From Streptococcus oralis (GTDB lineage Bacteria > Bacillota > Bacilli > Lactobacillales > Streptococcaceae): a stretch of 64,000 nt of DNA. Numbering within the stretch: position 1 is the first letter of the stretch; the number at the start of each line of letters is the position of its first letter. A program made the translations under genes and the position numbers. The notes beneath the pieces are model-generated. The model had not been told where the DNA came from. It saw only the letters and a program-made list of their open reading frames with translations, and did not search any database. The stretch spans positions 744,001 to 808,000 of the forward strand of contig NZ_CP066059.1 of NCBI RefSeq assembly GCF_016127915.1. Reading direction: 5' to 3'. Below, one piece after another: positions 7,639-17,729 of this stretch.

Positions 7639-9975
7639 CTATCCTTTAAAGGTTACAATGGTGGCGCCACTGCCTCCAGCATTTTGTGGGGCATAGCCGA
7701 AACTCTTGACATGCTTATTTCTTTGCAGGTATTTAGTGACGCCCTCCCGGATGACTCCCGTACCGATACCGTGGATAATGTCTACCTGCGCCATGTTATT
7801 AAGCAGGGCTTGGTCGATAAAGGCGTCCAGCTCATTCATGGCCTCTTCGTACCGTTTGCCTCGGAGATCCAGTCTGGCTTGCGGACCACGACCAGAAGCA
7901 CGTTTGACGACATTGACTTGTTTTTTCTTGACTGGAGCTTCTTGTTGGGCCTGAACAAGGTCAAATTCTTTCTCTTCCAAGGTCATCTTGATCAAGCCAA
8001 CTTGGGCTTCCCAGCGGCCGTCCTTAAGCCGATTGGTCAAAGTTCCACGTTGGCCATAACTGAGGACCACGATATCATCTCCCACCTTTGGAGCTCGTTT
8101 TTTCTTGGCCTTTTGAAGAACCTTGTTTTTAGACAAGTCGACTTTTTCAGGAGCTAGTTTTTTCAGTTCTGCCTTGGCTTCAATGATTTCGTGGGGCTTG
8201 AGTTGAGACTTGCTGTGAAGATTCTTGAGAATCTGGTCACTCTCACTTAGAGCGAGTTCCACAATCTCGGCAGCTTGTTCACGCGCCTTGTTGAGCTCAG
8301 TTTCCTTTTCACGATTGAGTTCGTTGTAGAGTTTTTTGAGCGCCCGGTTCATCTTGAGGTTTTCTTGCTCCACCTCACGGATATTGTCCAAGCGTTTACG
8401 GCTTTCAAGCGTTTGCTCTTCCAATTGTTCAATGATGCGGTTGACATCATTATCTTGATTGACCTGCTGGCTGGCATCTCCTACGATGACATCTGACAAG
8501 CCCAGACGTTTGGCAATTTCAAAGGCATTACTTCGACCAGGAACTCCCTGCATAAAGCGATAGGTCGGACGCAAGCTGGCTGTATCAAACTCCATGCTGG
8601 CATTTTGCACAAAGGCTGTTTCGATACCGTAGGCCTTGAGCTCTGGATAGTGGGTCGTCGCCATGGTCTTGACCTGACGGAGACGAAGATCCTCCAAAAT
8701 AGCCATAGCAAGCGCTGCTCCTTCCTGCGGATCGGTCCCTGCCCCAAGCTCATCTAGCAATAAGAGCGAGTGCTGATTGACCTTGCCAAGAATATCTACG
8801 ATATTGGTCATGTGACTGGAGAAGGTAGACAAGCTTTGCTCGATAGACTGCTCATCCCCAATATCCGCGAAGATTTCCTCGAAAACACCGACACGGCTCC
8901 CCTTATCAGCTAAGATTGGCAAGCCAGATTGGGCCATAAGTTGAGTCAAGCCCAGGGTTTTGAGCATGATGGTCTTCCCACCAGTATTGGGACCTGTAAT
9001 GACAATGGCCGTTAATTCCTTACCAAAGTGTACATCGTTTGCAACAGCATTTTTGACCAAAGGATGGCGCACATGAAGGAGTTGAATCACTTGATTCTCT
9101 GAAAGTTGAGGAACAACTGCTTGTCTTTCTTGGATGAAACGCACCTTGGCACGAATCAAGTCTAAATGGCCGATAATCCAAGCGTCATTAGCAATCTCTG
9201 CAGCATGAGGGCGGATCCGTTCTGAGAGCTCCTGCAGGATACGAATCATCTCATATCGTTCGTCAGCTCGCAGACTAGCGATTTCTTCGCTCAGTTTCAC
9301 GACCTCACGTGGCTCGATGTAGACCGTGTTTCCACTGGCAGAGATGTCATGGACAACACCTGCAATCTTATTGCGATAGGTGTTCTTGACTGGTAAGACT
9401 TGACGGCCATTTCGGCTAGCGATTATGCCTTCCGTCAACATCTGCGCTTTTTGCTTGAGTAAGTCTTGCAAGACATCTCGAACTTGACTCTCGCTATCAT
9501 GGATTTTCCGACGGATACGTGCTAGCTCTTCACTGGCGAAATTTTCGATAAATCCTGCATCATTTAGGGCTTGGAGACTCCCTTGCAAGTGTGGGAAATC
9601 ATGTAGTTTTTCAAACCATCTCGCCAACTGCTCCAAGCGTACGTTTTCGAGATTGGTATAAAAGCCTTGCAACTCTCTGCTAGCCAGCAAGACTCGTTTG
9701 AGGAGCAGGAACTCCTCAATATTGAGGTCCGCTCCCATCTCCAGACGCTTACAGACAGCTGAAATCTCACGTGTCGCTAGGATGGTAAAGTGGGGTTGCT
9801 CCACAAAAAGGGCTTGCATTTCCTCCATCTCTGTAAAGGCTTGCTTGATCTTGTCCACCTTGGCAGTTGGAGCCAAGCCTTTTAGCTCCTCTAGTCCTTG
9901 TTCTGTCAAGAGATGCGGTTCAAACAAGGCTTTGATTTTATTAAATTCTAAGGTTTCTAGTATTTTTGTATTCAT
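7639..9975 (-). CDS. mutS2: MutS2 endonuclease
   Basis: A 778-residue MutS2 protein. In other bacteria it suppresses recombination, and in Bacillus it acts on collided ribosomes. The N-terminal MutS-like core leads to the ABC ATPase with Walker [19 protein letters not shown] and Walker [20 protein letters not shown] long charged coiled coil follows (about residues 510-600), then a KOW-like segment and the C-terminal Smr nuclease domain with [12 protein letters not shown] and [15 protein letters not shown]. It lacks the mismatch-recognition domain of MutS1. It lies downstream of cvpA in the same direction. A possible -10 (TATAAT) lies about 40 bases before the start but with a poor -35. Confidence 0.97.
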   Translation of the reverse strand: MNTKILETLEFNKIKALFEPHLLTEQGLEELKGLAPTAKVDKIKQAFTEMEEMQALFVEQPHFTILATREISAVCKRLEMGADLNIEEFLLLKRVLLASRELQGFYTNLENVRLEQLARWFEKLHDFPHLQGSLQALNDAGFIENFASEELARIRRKIHDSESQVRDVLQDLLKQKAQMLTEGIIASRNGRQVLPVKNTYRNKIAGVVHDISASGNTVYIEPREVVKLSEEIASLRADERYEMIRILQELSERIRPHAAEIANDAWIIGHLDLIRAKVRFIQERQAVVPQLSENQVIQLLHVRHPLVKNAVANDVHFGKELTAIVITGPNTGGKTIMLKTLGLTQLMAQSGLPILADKGSRVGVFEEIFADIGDEQSIEQSLSTFSSHMTNIVDILGKVNQHSLLLLDELGAGTDPQEGAALAMAILEDLRLRQVKTMATTHYPELKAYGIETAFVQNASMEFDTASLRPTYRFMQGVPGRSNAFEIAKRLGLSDVIVGDASQQVNQDNDVNRIIEQLEEQTLESRKRLDNIREVEQENLKMNRALKKLYNELNREKETELNKAREQAAEIVELALSESDQILKNLHSKSQLKPHEIIEAKAELKKLAPEKVDLSKNKVLQKAKKKRAPKVGDDIVVLSYGQRGTLTNRLKDGRWEAQVGLIKMTLEEKEFDLVQAQQEAPVKKKQVNVVKRASGRGPQARLDLRGKRYEEAMNELDAFIDQALLNNMAQVDIIHGIGTGVIREGVTKYLQRNKHVKSFGYAPQNAGGSGATIVTFKG

Positions 9976-10048
9976 ATTCTTTCCTTGTATGCTTGTTTAT
10001 AAGATTATAGCAACTAGAGGTTTTGACCTAGTCCCCCAATCTGTAAAC

Positions 10049-10075
10049 AAAGGGCTAGGAAAAATCCCGCCCTTT
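10049..10075. terminator. Hairpin between cvpA and mutS2
   Basis: AAAGGGC (10049-10055) and GCCCTTT (10069-10075) form a perfect seven-pair stem adjoining the cvpA stop codon. The T-run is on the plus side; on the minus strand the tail is weak (GTTTAC), so termination of zapA-cvpA may be partial. Confidence 0.5.
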
Positions 10076-10624
10076 TTATCCGATTAAATTTGTCACCCAA
10101 AGTTGTTTGATAAGGTTTGTCGTAAAAGGGACACTTTGGATGATGTGTTTGGCTACTATACTTTTTTCGAGTGAATTTTGAATGACTGCCAGAGGTACTG
10201 TTGCAAGGATGGTCAGAGCCATTTGCAAGACAAATAAGGTTACCAATAGAGACAAAACGCCTGATCCGATACGCAACCATTTGACATCAAGCTTTTTAGT
10301 TGGAATCAAGTGCAGGAACAAACCGATAAAACGTCCGATAGTGTAGCAAATCCCAAAAACTAGAAGATAGGCTAGACCCGCATAAAAGACCTTGTCTAGA
10401 TGAAACAGCTGGTCTGAAGGGAAGAAAAAGGTTCCCTGTCCTTCCTGAGGATTGGCATAAGGGACAAGCAAGTGGAAGTGGTCGCCCAGTGATTTATAAA
10501 ACTGTCCCGCAACAAAGGCTGAAATCACTGCCACGAGGAAATAATAAACTTGCAGGACCAAACCTCTACGGTAGCCGATATAAAAGCCCCAAGCCAGAAC
10601 CAATAAGAGTAGGATTGAAATCAT
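10076..10624 (-). CDS. cvpA: CvpA family membrane protein
   Basis: A 182-residue inner-membrane protein of the CvpA/colicin V production family with four predicted hydrophobic segments: the N-terminal LLLLVLAWGFYIGYRRG, the YYFLVAVISAFVAG segment, a central LAYLLVFGICYTIG and a C-terminal VLSLLVTLFVLQMAL. The YRRG motif after the first helix is typical of the family. The start codon overlaps the zapA stop by four bases (ATGA), so translation is coupled. Function in streptococci is unknown; links to envelope stress and division are suggested by family studies and by the zapA neighbour. Confidence 0.8.
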   Translation of the reverse strand: MISILLLLVLAWGFYIGYRRGLVLQVYYFLVAVISAFVAGQFYKSLGDHFHLLVPYANPQEGQGTFFFPSDQLFHLDKVFYAGLAYLLVFGICYTIGRFIGLFLHLIPTKKLDVKWLRIGSGVLSLLVTLFVLQMALTILATVPLAVIQNSLEKSIVAKHIIQSVPFTTNLIKQLWVTNLIG

Positions 10625-10923
10625 AGGGAGTCCTCAATCTTGCTCTGTTCTTGTTTGACAGCAATCAACTTGTGGCGGAGTTCTAACAACTCTTGCTCCT
10701 TGTCATCAAATTCAATCTCACGGTTGAGTTGTGTAGACAGACAATTAACCGCCAAAAGAAGCGCAATGGTTTCATCATCCGCCCCAGGCATTTGTTCTTT
10801 AATTGCTTGGTATTTTTCAGTCGCAACCTTGGCAATTTCCTCCATAAAGAGGTTGTCATGCTCGGTTGTCAAGGTTAATGTCTTTTTTCCGAATGTAAAC
10901 TTATATCGATTTAGATTTGCCAT
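10621..10923 (-). CDS. zapA: ZapA-like cell division protein
   Basis: A 100-residue protein with the ZapA fold: an N-terminal beta segment (NRYKFTFGKKTLTLTTEHD) followed by a long helix expected to form a coiled coil. ZapA crosslinks FtsZ filaments at midcell. The ATG at 10923 is chosen because AGGTG lies about six bases upstream, and the in-frame GTG at 10932 is part of that ribosome-binding site. It is first in a two-gene operon with cvpA and has its own near-consensus promoter, divergent from rnhC. Confidence 0.8.
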   Translation of the reverse strand: MANLNRYKFTFGKKTLTLTTEHDNLFMEEIAKVATEKYQAIKEQMPGADDETIALLLAVNCLSTQLNREIEFDDKEQELLELRHKLIAVKQEQSKIEDSL

Positions 10924-10940
10924 AAAATTCACCTCACGAT

Positions 10941-10969
10941 ATTATACCAAATTTCGCTAACTTTGTCAG
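10941..10969 (-). promoter_or_regulatory. Promoter of zapA-cvpA
   Basis: On the minus strand CTGACA (10969-10964), 17-base spacer, TATAAT (10946-10941) preceded by TGG, an extended -10. It is back-to-back with the rnhC promoter. Confidence 0.8.
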
Positions 10970-10972
10970 TTT

Positions 10973-11002
10973 TTACCAATTCTCCTGCTTTTGTGGTACA
11001 AT
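10973..11002 (+). promoter_or_regulatory. Promoter of rnhC-lepB, close to the start codon
   Basis: TTACCA (10973-10978), 18-base spacer, TACAAT (10997-11002) with an upstream TGG giving an extended -10. Only seven bases separate the -10 from the rnhC ATG, so the transcript should begin at or next to the start codon. Confidence 0.7.
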
Positions 11003-11009
11003 AGAGACT

Positions 11010-11891
11010 ATGGCAAGTATCACACTCACACCAAGTGAACAGGAAATTCAGAGCTTTTTAAGTCAGTATCAGAAGGCTCTCAGTCCTAGTAAAAATCCTT
11101 ATATTCGCTATTTTTTGCGACTGCCTCAGGCAACGGTTTCCATCTATACTTCTGGAAAAGTCCTCCTGCAAGGCGAAGCTGCTGAGCACTACGCCAATTT
11201 CTTTGGCTATCAGGTTCGACAAGAAAACAGTGGACAAGATTTTCCTATAATCGGTACCGATGAGGTGGGAAATGGTTCCTACTTTGGGGGGCTAGCTGTT
11301 GTGGCTTCCTTTGTGACACCTGATCAGCACGACTTCTTGCGAAAATTCGGCGTAGGGGATTCAAAAACCTTGACTGACCAAAAGATTCGTCAGATTGCCC
11401 CTATCCTCAAGGAAAAAATCCAGCACCAAGCGCTCCTCCTTTCACCGAGCAAGTACAACGAAGTTATCGGAGAGCGTTACAATGCTGTTTCTGTAAAGGT
11501 TGCCCTTCACAATCAGGCTATCTTTCTCCTGCTTCAAAAAGGAATCCAGCCAGAAAAAATCGTGATTGACGCTTTTACAAGTCCTAAAAACTATAACAAG
11601 TACTTGGCACAAGAAGCCAACCGTTTTCCAAACAAAATTAGCTTAGAAGAAAAAGCCGAGGGCAAATACCTGGCTGTTGCAGTTAGCTCCATCATCGCGC
11701 GTGATCTCTTCCTCGAAAACTTGGAAAATCTCGGACGAGAACTAGGCTATCAACTGCCAAGTGGCGCTGGAACTGCATCTGATAAGGTTGCTAGCAAAAT
11801 CCTTCAAGCCTATGGTATGAAGGGACTTCATTTCTGTGCCAAACTGCATTTTAAAAACACTGAAAAAGCCAAAACACTTCTAGAAAGGTGA
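11010..11891 (+). CDS. rnhC: Ribonuclease HIII
   Basis: A 293-residue RNase HIII, which cuts the RNA strand of RNA-DNA hybrids. The N-terminal substrate-binding domain (about residues 1-85, [15 protein letters not shown]) distinguishes HIII from HII. The catalytic domain begins at [19 protein letters not shown] with the acidic DE pair and continues through VGDSKTLTD and [11 protein letters not shown]. No ribosome-binding site precedes the ATG, and the promoter -10 ends seven bases before it, so a leaderless transcript is likely. The lepB start follows three bases after the stop. Confidence 0.95.
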   Translation: MASITLTPSEQEIQSFLSQYQKALSPSKNPYIRYFLRLPQATVSIYTSGKVLLQGEAAEHYANFFGYQVRQENSGQDFPIIGTDEVGNGSYFGGLAVVASFVTPDQHDFLRKFGVGDSKTLTDQKIRQIAPILKEKIQHQALLLSPSKYNEVIGERYNAVSVKVALHNQAIFLLLQKGIQPEKIVIDAFTSPKNYNKYLAQEANRFPNKISLEEKAEGKYLAVAVSSIIARDLFLENLENLGRELGYQLPSGAGTASDKVASKILQAYGMKGLHFCAKLHFKNTEKAKTLLER

Positions 11892-11894
11892 ATC

Positions 11895-12509
11895 ATGAAT
11901 TCGTTTAAAACATTTCTAAAAGAATGGGGAGTTTTCTTCCTGATTATCGCACTGGTCGGTCTTAGCCGTATCTTTCTTTGGAGCAATGTTCGTGTGGAAG
12001 GACACTCTATGGACCCTACCCTAGCCGACGGAGAAGTTCTCTTCGTTGTCAAACACCTCCCAATTGACCGCTTCGACATCGTGGTTGCGCACGAGGAAGA
12101 CGGAAATAAAGACATTGTCAAAAGGGTTATCGGCATGCCTGGTGATACCATCCGCTACGAAAATGACAAACTCTTTATCAACGGTGAAGAAACGAATGAA
12201 CCTTACCTAGCTGAATATCTCAACTTGTTCAAAACAGAAAAGTTACAAAACACCTATACTGGCAAAGGATTTGAAGGCAATAAGGGAGTTTACTTTAGAG
12301 AACTTGCTCAAAAGGCACAGGCTTTTACAGTTGATGTCAATTCCAATACCAGCTTCAGCTTTACTGTCCCTCAAGGCGAATACCTTCTCCTTGGTGACGA
12401 TCGTCTAGTCTCTAGCGACAGCCGCCATGTCGGTACCTTCAAGGCAAGCGATATAAAAGGTGAAGCAAAATTCCGTTTCTGGCCACTTAACCGTATCGGA
12501 ACTTTTTAA
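11895..12509 (+). CDS. lepB: Signal peptidase I
   Basis: A 204-residue type I signal peptidase that removes signal peptides from Sec-exported proteins. One N-terminal membrane anchor (WGVFFLIIALVGLSRIFLW) is followed by the catalytic serine box VEGHSMDPTLADGE and the lysine box DIVKRVIGMPGD. Further conserved blocks are LLLGDDRLVSSDSR and the C-terminal FRFWPLNRIG. It is cotranscribed with rnhC and ends at a strong hairpin terminator. The upstream GAAAGGTG gives a usable ribosome-binding site. Confidence 0.96.
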   Translation: MNSFKTFLKEWGVFFLIIALVGLSRIFLWSNVRVEGHSMDPTLADGEVLFVVKHLPIDRFDIVVAHEEDGNKDIVKRVIGMPGDTIRYENDKLFINGEETNEPYLAEYLNLFKTEKLQNTYTGKGFEGNKGVYFRELAQKAQAFTVDVNSNTSFSFTVPQGEYLLLGDDRLVSSDSRHVGTFKASDIKGEAKFRFWPLNRIGTF

Positions 12510-12516
12510 GATAAGG

Positions 12517-12551
12517 AAGAGGCCGAGAATGCTAAGTCTTAGCCTCTTTTT
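12517..12551 (+). terminator. Terminator of rnhC-lepB
   Basis: AAGAGGC (12517-12523) pairs with GCCTCTT (12542-12548), with an inner CTAAG/CTTAG stem, followed by T residues. Confidence 0.8.
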
Positions 12552-12638
12552 CTATTGCGAGAAGAAGACCTTTTAGTCTCCTAGCTTGTTGAAAGAAGCT
12601 AAGGGTACAACTCTCACGAACTCATGTAAAGGAAACCT

Positions 12639-15008
12639 ATGGAAGTTTATTTTTCAGGCACCATTGAACGGATTATTTTTGAAAATCCCAGTAATTTTTA
12701 TCGCATTCTCCTCCTAGATATTGAAGATACGGACGCAGAGGACTTTGACGATTTTGAAATCATCGTTACAGGAACCATGGCGGACGTGATTGAAGGGGAA
12801 GACTACACTTTTTGGGGGCAAATCGTTCAGCACTCCAAGTATGGGGAACAGCTTCAGATCAGCCGTTATGAACGCGCAAAACCAACTAGCAAGGGCCTCG
12901 TCAAGTACTTTTCCAGCAGCCATTTCAAAGGAATTGGTCTCAAAACGGCCCAAAAAATCGTTGATAGCTATGGTGACAATACCATTGATGAAATTCTGGA
13001 ACATCCTGAAAAGCTAGAAGGCATCTCAGGACTCTCTGCCAAAAACCGTGAGGCTTTTGTTTCCACTCTTCGTCTTAACTACGGAACCGAGATGGTCTTA
13101 GCTAAACTAGCTAACTACGGCATTCCCAATAAACTGGCCTTTCAGATTCAAGACTTTTACAAGGAAAAAACGCTGGATATTGTCGAAAACTATCCCTACC
13201 AACTGGTTGAAGATATCAAAGGATTGGGTTTTACCATTGCTGACCAATTAGCTGCCGAACTAGGTATCGAAAGCCAAGCTCCTGAACGCTTCCGTGCTGG
13301 CCTTGTCCACAGTCTTTTTCAGGGATGTATGGATACGGGCGATACCTATATGGAGGCCCGAGATTTGCTGGAACAAACCCTGACTCTCCTCGAGTCTTCC
13401 CGTCCCGTGGAACTCGATCCCAGCCAAGTAGCTCAGGAATTATCTCATTTGATTGAAGAAGACAAGGTTCAGCAGATTGATACCAAAATCTTTGATAATA
13501 GCCTCTTTTTCGCTGAAGAAGGCATCCGCAGTCACTTGGTTCGTATCCTTGAAAAAGGAAAACAAAAGAGTCATGATTTGGAAACCATTCAAAAGCATAT
13601 CGATACTGTCGAGCAAGAACTGGGGATTCAGTACGATAGCATTCAAAAACAGGCTATCTGCGACGCTATCCAGAACAAGGTCTTTATCCTGACAGGTGGA
13701 CCTGGTACTGGTAAGACGACTGTTATCAATGGGATTATCGCTGTCTATGCCCTGCTTGAAGGACTCGATCTCAAGAAAAAGAGCAACTTACCTATTCTTC
13801 TCGCTGCCCCAACTGGTCGAGCAGCTCGGCGCATGAATGAATTGACAGGTTTGCCTAGCGCGACCATACACCGCCATTTGGGAATGACGGGGGACGATGA
13901 TACCAGCCATCTGGAAGATTATCTAGATGCCGACTTTATCATTGTAGATGAGTTTTCCATGGTGGATACTTGGCTAGCCAACCAACTCTTCTCCAACATC
14001 TCTTCTAACAGTAAAATTCTCATCGTGGGTGATAGCGACCAGCTACCTTCTGTCAGTCCTGGACAAGTCCTGGCTGACCTGCTCCAGATACCCCTGATTC
14101 CGCAGACTCGCTTGGAACGGATTTACCGTCAGAGCGAAGAATCAACTATCGTTACCTTGGCTAGTCAAATTCGAAAGGGAATCTTGCCAGCTGACTTTAC
14201 CCAGAAAAAAGCTGACCGTTCCTACTTTGAAATTGCTAGTGGCCATATCCCAGCTACCATTGAGAAAATTCTTAGTGCTGCCCTCAGAAGTGGTATTTTG
14301 GCTCGCGATATTCAAGTGCTAGCGCCTATGTATCGAGGAACTGCTGGCATTGACGCCATCAACCAGCTTATGCAAGACCTGCTCAATCCTCAGCAAAAAG
14401 GACAAGTTAGCTTTGAAGCAACTCAGTGTCACTATCGAACAGGAGACAAGGTCATTCACCTAGTCAACGATGCCGAAGTCAATGTCTTTAATGGAGACAT
14501 AGGCTACATCACAGACCTGATTCCTGGAAAATACACTGAGTCCAAACAAGACGAGATTGTCATTGATTTTGATGGCAATGAAGTCGTCTACCCACGTAAC
14601 GAATGGTACAAGATTCGACTAGCCTACGCCATGAGTATCCATAAGTCTCAGGGAAGTGAGTTTCCCGTTGTCATCCTGCCCATCACCAGTGCTAGCAAGC
14701 GCATGCTAGAGCGAAATCTCATCTACACAGCCATTACACGGGCCAAGAGCAAGCTCATCCTTCTTGGCGAGTTACAGGCCTTTGACTATGCAGTCAAGCA
14801 TATCGGGACTGCTCGCAAGACCTATCTGATTGAACGCTTCAGTGATTTAATTGAAAATAATATTGAAGAAAGTAAACAAGCCTTCTCTGAAACTGCCACA
14901 GCAAGTGACTCTGAACACTCCTACATCCTCACCGAGGAAAACTGGTCTAGCATCCCAGCCATGATCGGGATTACAGATGCAGACTTAAAAGAGATTTTTG
15001 GAAAATAG
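12639..15008 (+). CDS. recD2: RecD2-type ATP-dependent DNA helicase
   Basis: A 789-residue superfamily 1B 5'-3' helicase of the RecD2 class, independent of RecBC. It has an N-terminal OB-like domain and helix-hairpin-helix repeats (FKGIGLKTAQKIVD, LEGISGLSAKNRE, IKGLGFTIADQLA). Walker A is TGGPGTGKTTVINGI, Walker B is FIIVDEFSMVD, and motif VI-type sequence MSIHKSQGSEFP lies near the C terminus. It works in replication-fork and recombination repair. It has a separate start region downstream of the lepB terminator and ends at a terminator shared with tig. Confidence 0.95.
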   Translation: MEVYFSGTIERIIFENPSNFYRILLLDIEDTDAEDFDDFEIIVTGTMADVIEGEDYTFWGQIVQHSKYGEQLQISRYERAKPTSKGLVKYFSSSHFKGIGLKTAQKIVDSYGDNTIDEILEHPEKLEGISGLSAKNREAFVSTLRLNYGTEMVLAKLANYGIPNKLAFQIQDFYKEKTLDIVENYPYQLVEDIKGLGFTIADQLAAELGIESQAPERFRAGLVHSLFQGCMDTGDTYMEARDLLEQTLTLLESSRPVELDPSQVAQELSHLIEEDKVQQIDTKIFDNSLFFAEEGIRSHLVRILEKGKQKSHDLETIQKHIDTVEQELGIQYDSIQKQAICDAIQNKVFILTGGPGTGKTTVINGIIAVYALLEGLDLKKKSNLPILLAAPTGRAARRMNELTGLPSATIHRHLGMTGDDDTSHLEDYLDADFIIVDEFSMVDTWLANQLFSNISSNSKILIVGDSDQLPSVSPGQVLADLLQIPLIPQTRLERIYRQSEESTIVTLASQIRKGILPADFTQKKADRSYFEIASGHIPATIEKILSAALRSGILARDIQVLAPMYRGTAGIDAINQLMQDLLNPQQKGQVSFEATQCHYRTGDKVIHLVNDAEVNVFNGDIGYITDLIPGKYTESKQDEIVIDFDGNEVVYPRNEWYKIRLAYAMSIHKSQGSEFPVVILPITSASKRMLERNLIYTAITRAKSKLILLGELQAFDYAVKHIGTARKTYLIERFSDLIENNIEESKQAFSETATASDSEHSYILTEENWSSIPAMIGITDADLKEIFGK

Positions 15009-15020
15009 TGCAACAGAAAA

Positions 15021-15045
15021 CCCACCTAGACAGGTGGGCTTTTTC
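15021..15045. terminator. Terminator between recD2 and tig
   Basis: CCCACCT (15021-15027) and AGGTGGG (15032-15038) form a strong stem with T-rich flanks on the plus side; TTTTCTG on the minus side may also stop tig. Confidence 0.85.
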
Positions 15046-15055
15046 TCTTTTAAAA

Positions 15056-16339
15056 TTATTTTACTGTTGCTGTGCTTGTGATCAATTCAACAGCTTTTTT
15101 AATAGTGATATCGTGTTTCAACATGTCAGCTGAAAGCAAGTTTTGTACTTGTGCAACTTCCATGTTGTAGTCTGCTGCCAATTGCTCGATTTCTTTTTGG
15201 ATTTCTTCTTCTGAAGCGTCAAATCCTTCAGCTTTCGCAACTGCTTCGATAACAAGGTTAGTCTTAGTGCGTGACTCAGCTTCTGCTTCATATTGTTTGT
15301 GAAGGTCTTCTTGAGTAGTTCCAGTGATTTGGAAGTACATGTCAGGGTTGATACCTTGACGTTGCAAGTTTCCAAGGAACTCATTTACTGAGCGGTGAAC
15401 TTCTTCGTGGATCATTTCTTCTGGAAGTTCTACGATTTCAGCGTTTTCTACAGCTTTATCGATTGCTGCACCTTCAACGGCATCTTTGTAAGCTTCTTCT
15501 TTCGCAGCAGTCAATTCTTTGCGGTATTTTTCTTTCAATTCGTCAAGAGTTTCCACTTCTTCGTCGATATCTTTTGCAAGTTCATCGTCAAGAGCTGGAA
15601 CTTCTTTAGCTTTTACTTCGTGAATAGTTGTCACGAATTTAGCTTCTTTACCTGCAAGATCTTCTGCTTGGTAGTCTTCTGGGAATGTTACGATAACATC
15701 AACAGTTTCGCCAGCTGAGTGTCCAACCAATTGGTCTTCAAAACCAGGGATGAATTGACCTGATCCAAGTCCAAGTGAGAAGTTTTCACCTTTTCCACCG
15801 TCAAATTCAACACCGTCGATAGAACCAACGAAGTCGATGACAACAGTGTCGCCATTTTCAGCAGCACCTTCTTTGATAACCAATTCAGCCAAGTTGTTGC
15901 GTTCGCGTTCGATACGCTCTTCAACGTCAGCGTCTGTTACTTCTTTTTCTACATCTACTGATACTTCAAGGTTTTTGTAGTCACCCAATTTAACTTCAGG
16001 TTTTGTCACGACTTCAGCAGTGATAACCCAGTCTTGACCTTTTTCCATTGAAGTCACGTCAATTTTTGGTTGTGCAACTACTTCAAGACCAGCTTCTTTT
16101 ACAGCTGCTTCATAAGCGTTTGGCAAAAGTGCGTTCATTGCATCTTGATAAAGAGCTTCTTCACCAAATTTTTGGTCGAAGATAGGGCGTGGAAGGTGAC
16201 CTTTACGGAAACCAGGAACGTTAAGAGTTTTCTTTACTGAGTTAAATACACGGTCCAATTCTGGTTTGATTTGGTCTTGAGAGATAGTGAAAGTCAAAAC
16301 ACCACGGTTTGTTTCTTTGTTTTCAAATGATACAGACAT
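15056..16339 (-). CDS. tig: Trigger factor (ribosome-associated chaperone)
   Basis: A 427-residue trigger factor, a peptidyl-prolyl isomerase and chaperone at the ribosome exit tunnel. Domains in order: N-terminal ribosome-binding region with the signature [19 protein letters not shown] near residues 41-59; FKBP-type isomerase domain (about 155-240, [20 protein letters not shown]); C-terminal helical chaperone arms rich in E and K. It is monocistronic with a near-consensus promoter. Confidence 0.97.
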   Translation of the reverse strand: MSVSFENKETNRGVLTFTISQDQIKPELDRVFNSVKKTLNVPGFRKGHLPRPIFDQKFGEEALYQDAMNALLPNAYEAAVKEAGLEVVAQPKIDVTSMEKGQDWVITAEVVTKPEVKLGDYKNLEVSVDVEKEVTDADVEERIERERNNLAELVIKEGAAENGDTVVIDFVGSIDGVEFDGGKGENFSLGLGSGQFIPGFEDQLVGHSAGETVDVIVTFPEDYQAEDLAGKEAKFVTTIHEVKAKEVPALDDELAKDIDEEVETLDELKEKYRKELTAAKEEAYKDAVEGAAIDKAVENAEIVELPEEMIHEEVHRSVNEFLGNLQRQGINPDMYFQITGTTQEDLHKQYEAEAESRTKTNLVIEAVAKAEGFDASEEEIQKEIEQLAADYNMEVAQVQNLLSADMLKHDITIKKAVELITSTATVK

Positions 16340-16374
16340 TCTGTCATTTCTCCTTAAAATTTTTAATACAGTCC

Positions 16375-16404
16375 ATTATACCATATAATAGCGACTTTTT
16401 TCAA
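16375..16404 (-). promoter_or_regulatory. Promoter of tig
   Basis: On the minus strand TTGAAA (16404-16399), 18-base spacer, TATAAT (16380-16375) preceded by TGG (extended -10). Confidence 0.8.
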
Positions 16405-16429
16405 GTAATGAATGCGCTTTTCAATAGTG

Positions 16430-17086
16430 CTAGAGGTACTTGCTCGCTTCCTTGATACTAAGTTCAGCCATTCTTTTCTTATTTTTTTCAATAAAACGTG
16501 CTACCCATTCGGGATTGGTTTTAGAGTAGTCTCTTAGAGTCCAGCCGATGGCTTTGTTGATGAAAAATTCTGTCTGGTCCAGATTGTTGAGCAGGATCTT
16601 TTCCATCAGTTGGACATTCGTTTTCTCTTTTCTTAACAACTGGTGGTCAATAGCGACTCGTCTCAGCCAGATATTGTCTGAGAGGCTCCATTTTAAAAGC
16701 ACTTCTTCAAGTTCCGGATGGTCGGCTACCAAACTTCCTACTACTCGGTCTAGGATATCTACCGTGTCCCACCAAGACTTGGTCACGACCAGGTACTCAA
16801 GCTTAGGCAAATCATCCTTCGCTAGATAAGATTGCATAGCTTTCAAATAGTTGGCAGCTACATATTGGTATTCTCTAGGCTCCTTTTCCCAGCAGATATC
16901 TACAAAATCCCAGTCAATAACTCTTGTTTTTTTCGCGCTTGGAAAGTACTTTTTATAGAGAGCATTTCTTTCAGGACCTGCAATGCCTAGAAAGGGAAAT
17001 TGATGGCGCATATAGGCTTCCATGGGGCCTGCTTTTTTCGGATTTTTTGCTGCTTCTAGCTCCTCAAGTAAATCTGCAAGACTCAT
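16430..17086 (-). CDS. AlkD-like DNA alkylation repair protein
   Basis: A 218-residue all-helical HEAT-repeat protein of the AlkC/AlkD DNA glycosylase family. Family blocks include MRHQFPFLGIAGPERN, WDFVDICWEKEPREYQYVAANYL, SWWDTVDILD and FFINKAIGWTLRDYSKTNPEWV, the last carrying the W...D pair near the AlkD site. It is expected to excise N3/N7-alkylated purines. It starts immediately after the liaR stop codon with no gap, so it is very likely part of the liaFSR transcript and may be induced with it. Confidence 0.85.
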   Translation of the reverse strand: MSLADLLEELEAAKNPKKAGPMEAYMRHQFPFLGIAGPERNALYKKYFPSAKKTRVIDWDFVDICWEKEPREYQYVAANYLKAMQSYLAKDDLPKLEYLVVTKSWWDTVDILDRVVGSLVADHPELEEVLLKWSLSDNIWLRRVAIDHQLLRKEKTNVQLMEKILLNNLDQTEFFINKAIGWTLRDYSKTNPEWVARFIEKNKKRMAELSIKEASKYL

Positions 17087-17719
17087 CTAAAATTCCTCCT
17101 GCCCGACCAAGTGGTGCTGGAAGGCATAGACCGCTGCCTGAGTCCGATCACTGACCTCAAGTTTGGCTAGGATGTTGGACACATGGGTCTTGACCGTCTT
17201 GAGAGAGATAAAGAGTTCATCTGCAATCCGCTGATTTTCGTAGCCCTTGGCGATGAGTTGAAGTACGTCTCGTTCACGCGCAGTCAGCTCCTCATGAAGC
17301 TCCATATGATTACGGTGGTATTCGACTTTCTTGCTGACCTCTTGTTCAATGGCCAGCTCGCCAGCAGCCACCTTACGGACAGCATGGAGCAATTCATCTG
17401 CACTTGAAGTCTTAAGCATATAGCCTTTGGCACCAGCATTCAAGACTGGCATGATTTTTTCATTGTCCAAGTAAGAGGTCACAATCAAGATTTTGGCTTC
17501 AGGCCATTCTTTGAGGATGGCCAAGGTAGCATCAATCCCATTCATCTCAGGCATGACAATATCCATGACAATGACATCTGGGCGCAGTTCCAAGGCCAAG
17601 TCAATACCTTGAGCCCCATTGGCAGCCTCGCCCACAACTTCCACATCGTCTTGGAGATCAAAATAGCTTTTCAAGCCCAATCGAACCATTTCATGGTCGT
17701 CTACCAGTAAAATTTTCAT
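17087..17719 (-). CDS. liaR: LiaR/VraR-type response regulator
   Basis: A 210-residue NarL-family response regulator. The receiver domain has the acidic pair in LLVDDHEMVRLG and the phospho-acceptor Asp in DVIVMDIVMPEMNG. The C-terminal LuxR-type helix-turn-helix is TARERDVLQLIAKGYENQRIADELFIS in three adjoining segments, ending KTVKTHVSNILAKL. With liaF and liaS it is the envelope-stress system that answers lipid II-binding antibiotics (pneumococcal TCS03). It follows liaS by ten bases and abuts the AlkD-like gene. Confidence 0.92.
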   Translation of the reverse strand: MKILLVDDHEMVRLGLKSYFDLQDDVEVVGEAANGAQGIDLALELRPDVIVMDIVMPEMNGIDATLAILKEWPEAKILIVTSYLDNEKIMPVLNAGAKGYMLKTSSADELLHAVRKVAAGELAIEQEVSKKVEYHRNHMELHEELTARERDVLQLIAKGYENQRIADELFISLKTVKTHVSNILAKLEVSDRTQAAVYAFQHHLVGQEEF

Positions 17720-17729
17720 CTCTACTCCT

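Noticed and set aside
7684..8157. 157-codon open frame on the plus strand
   Set aside because: Antisense to the conserved Smr end of mutS2 with no recognisable features.
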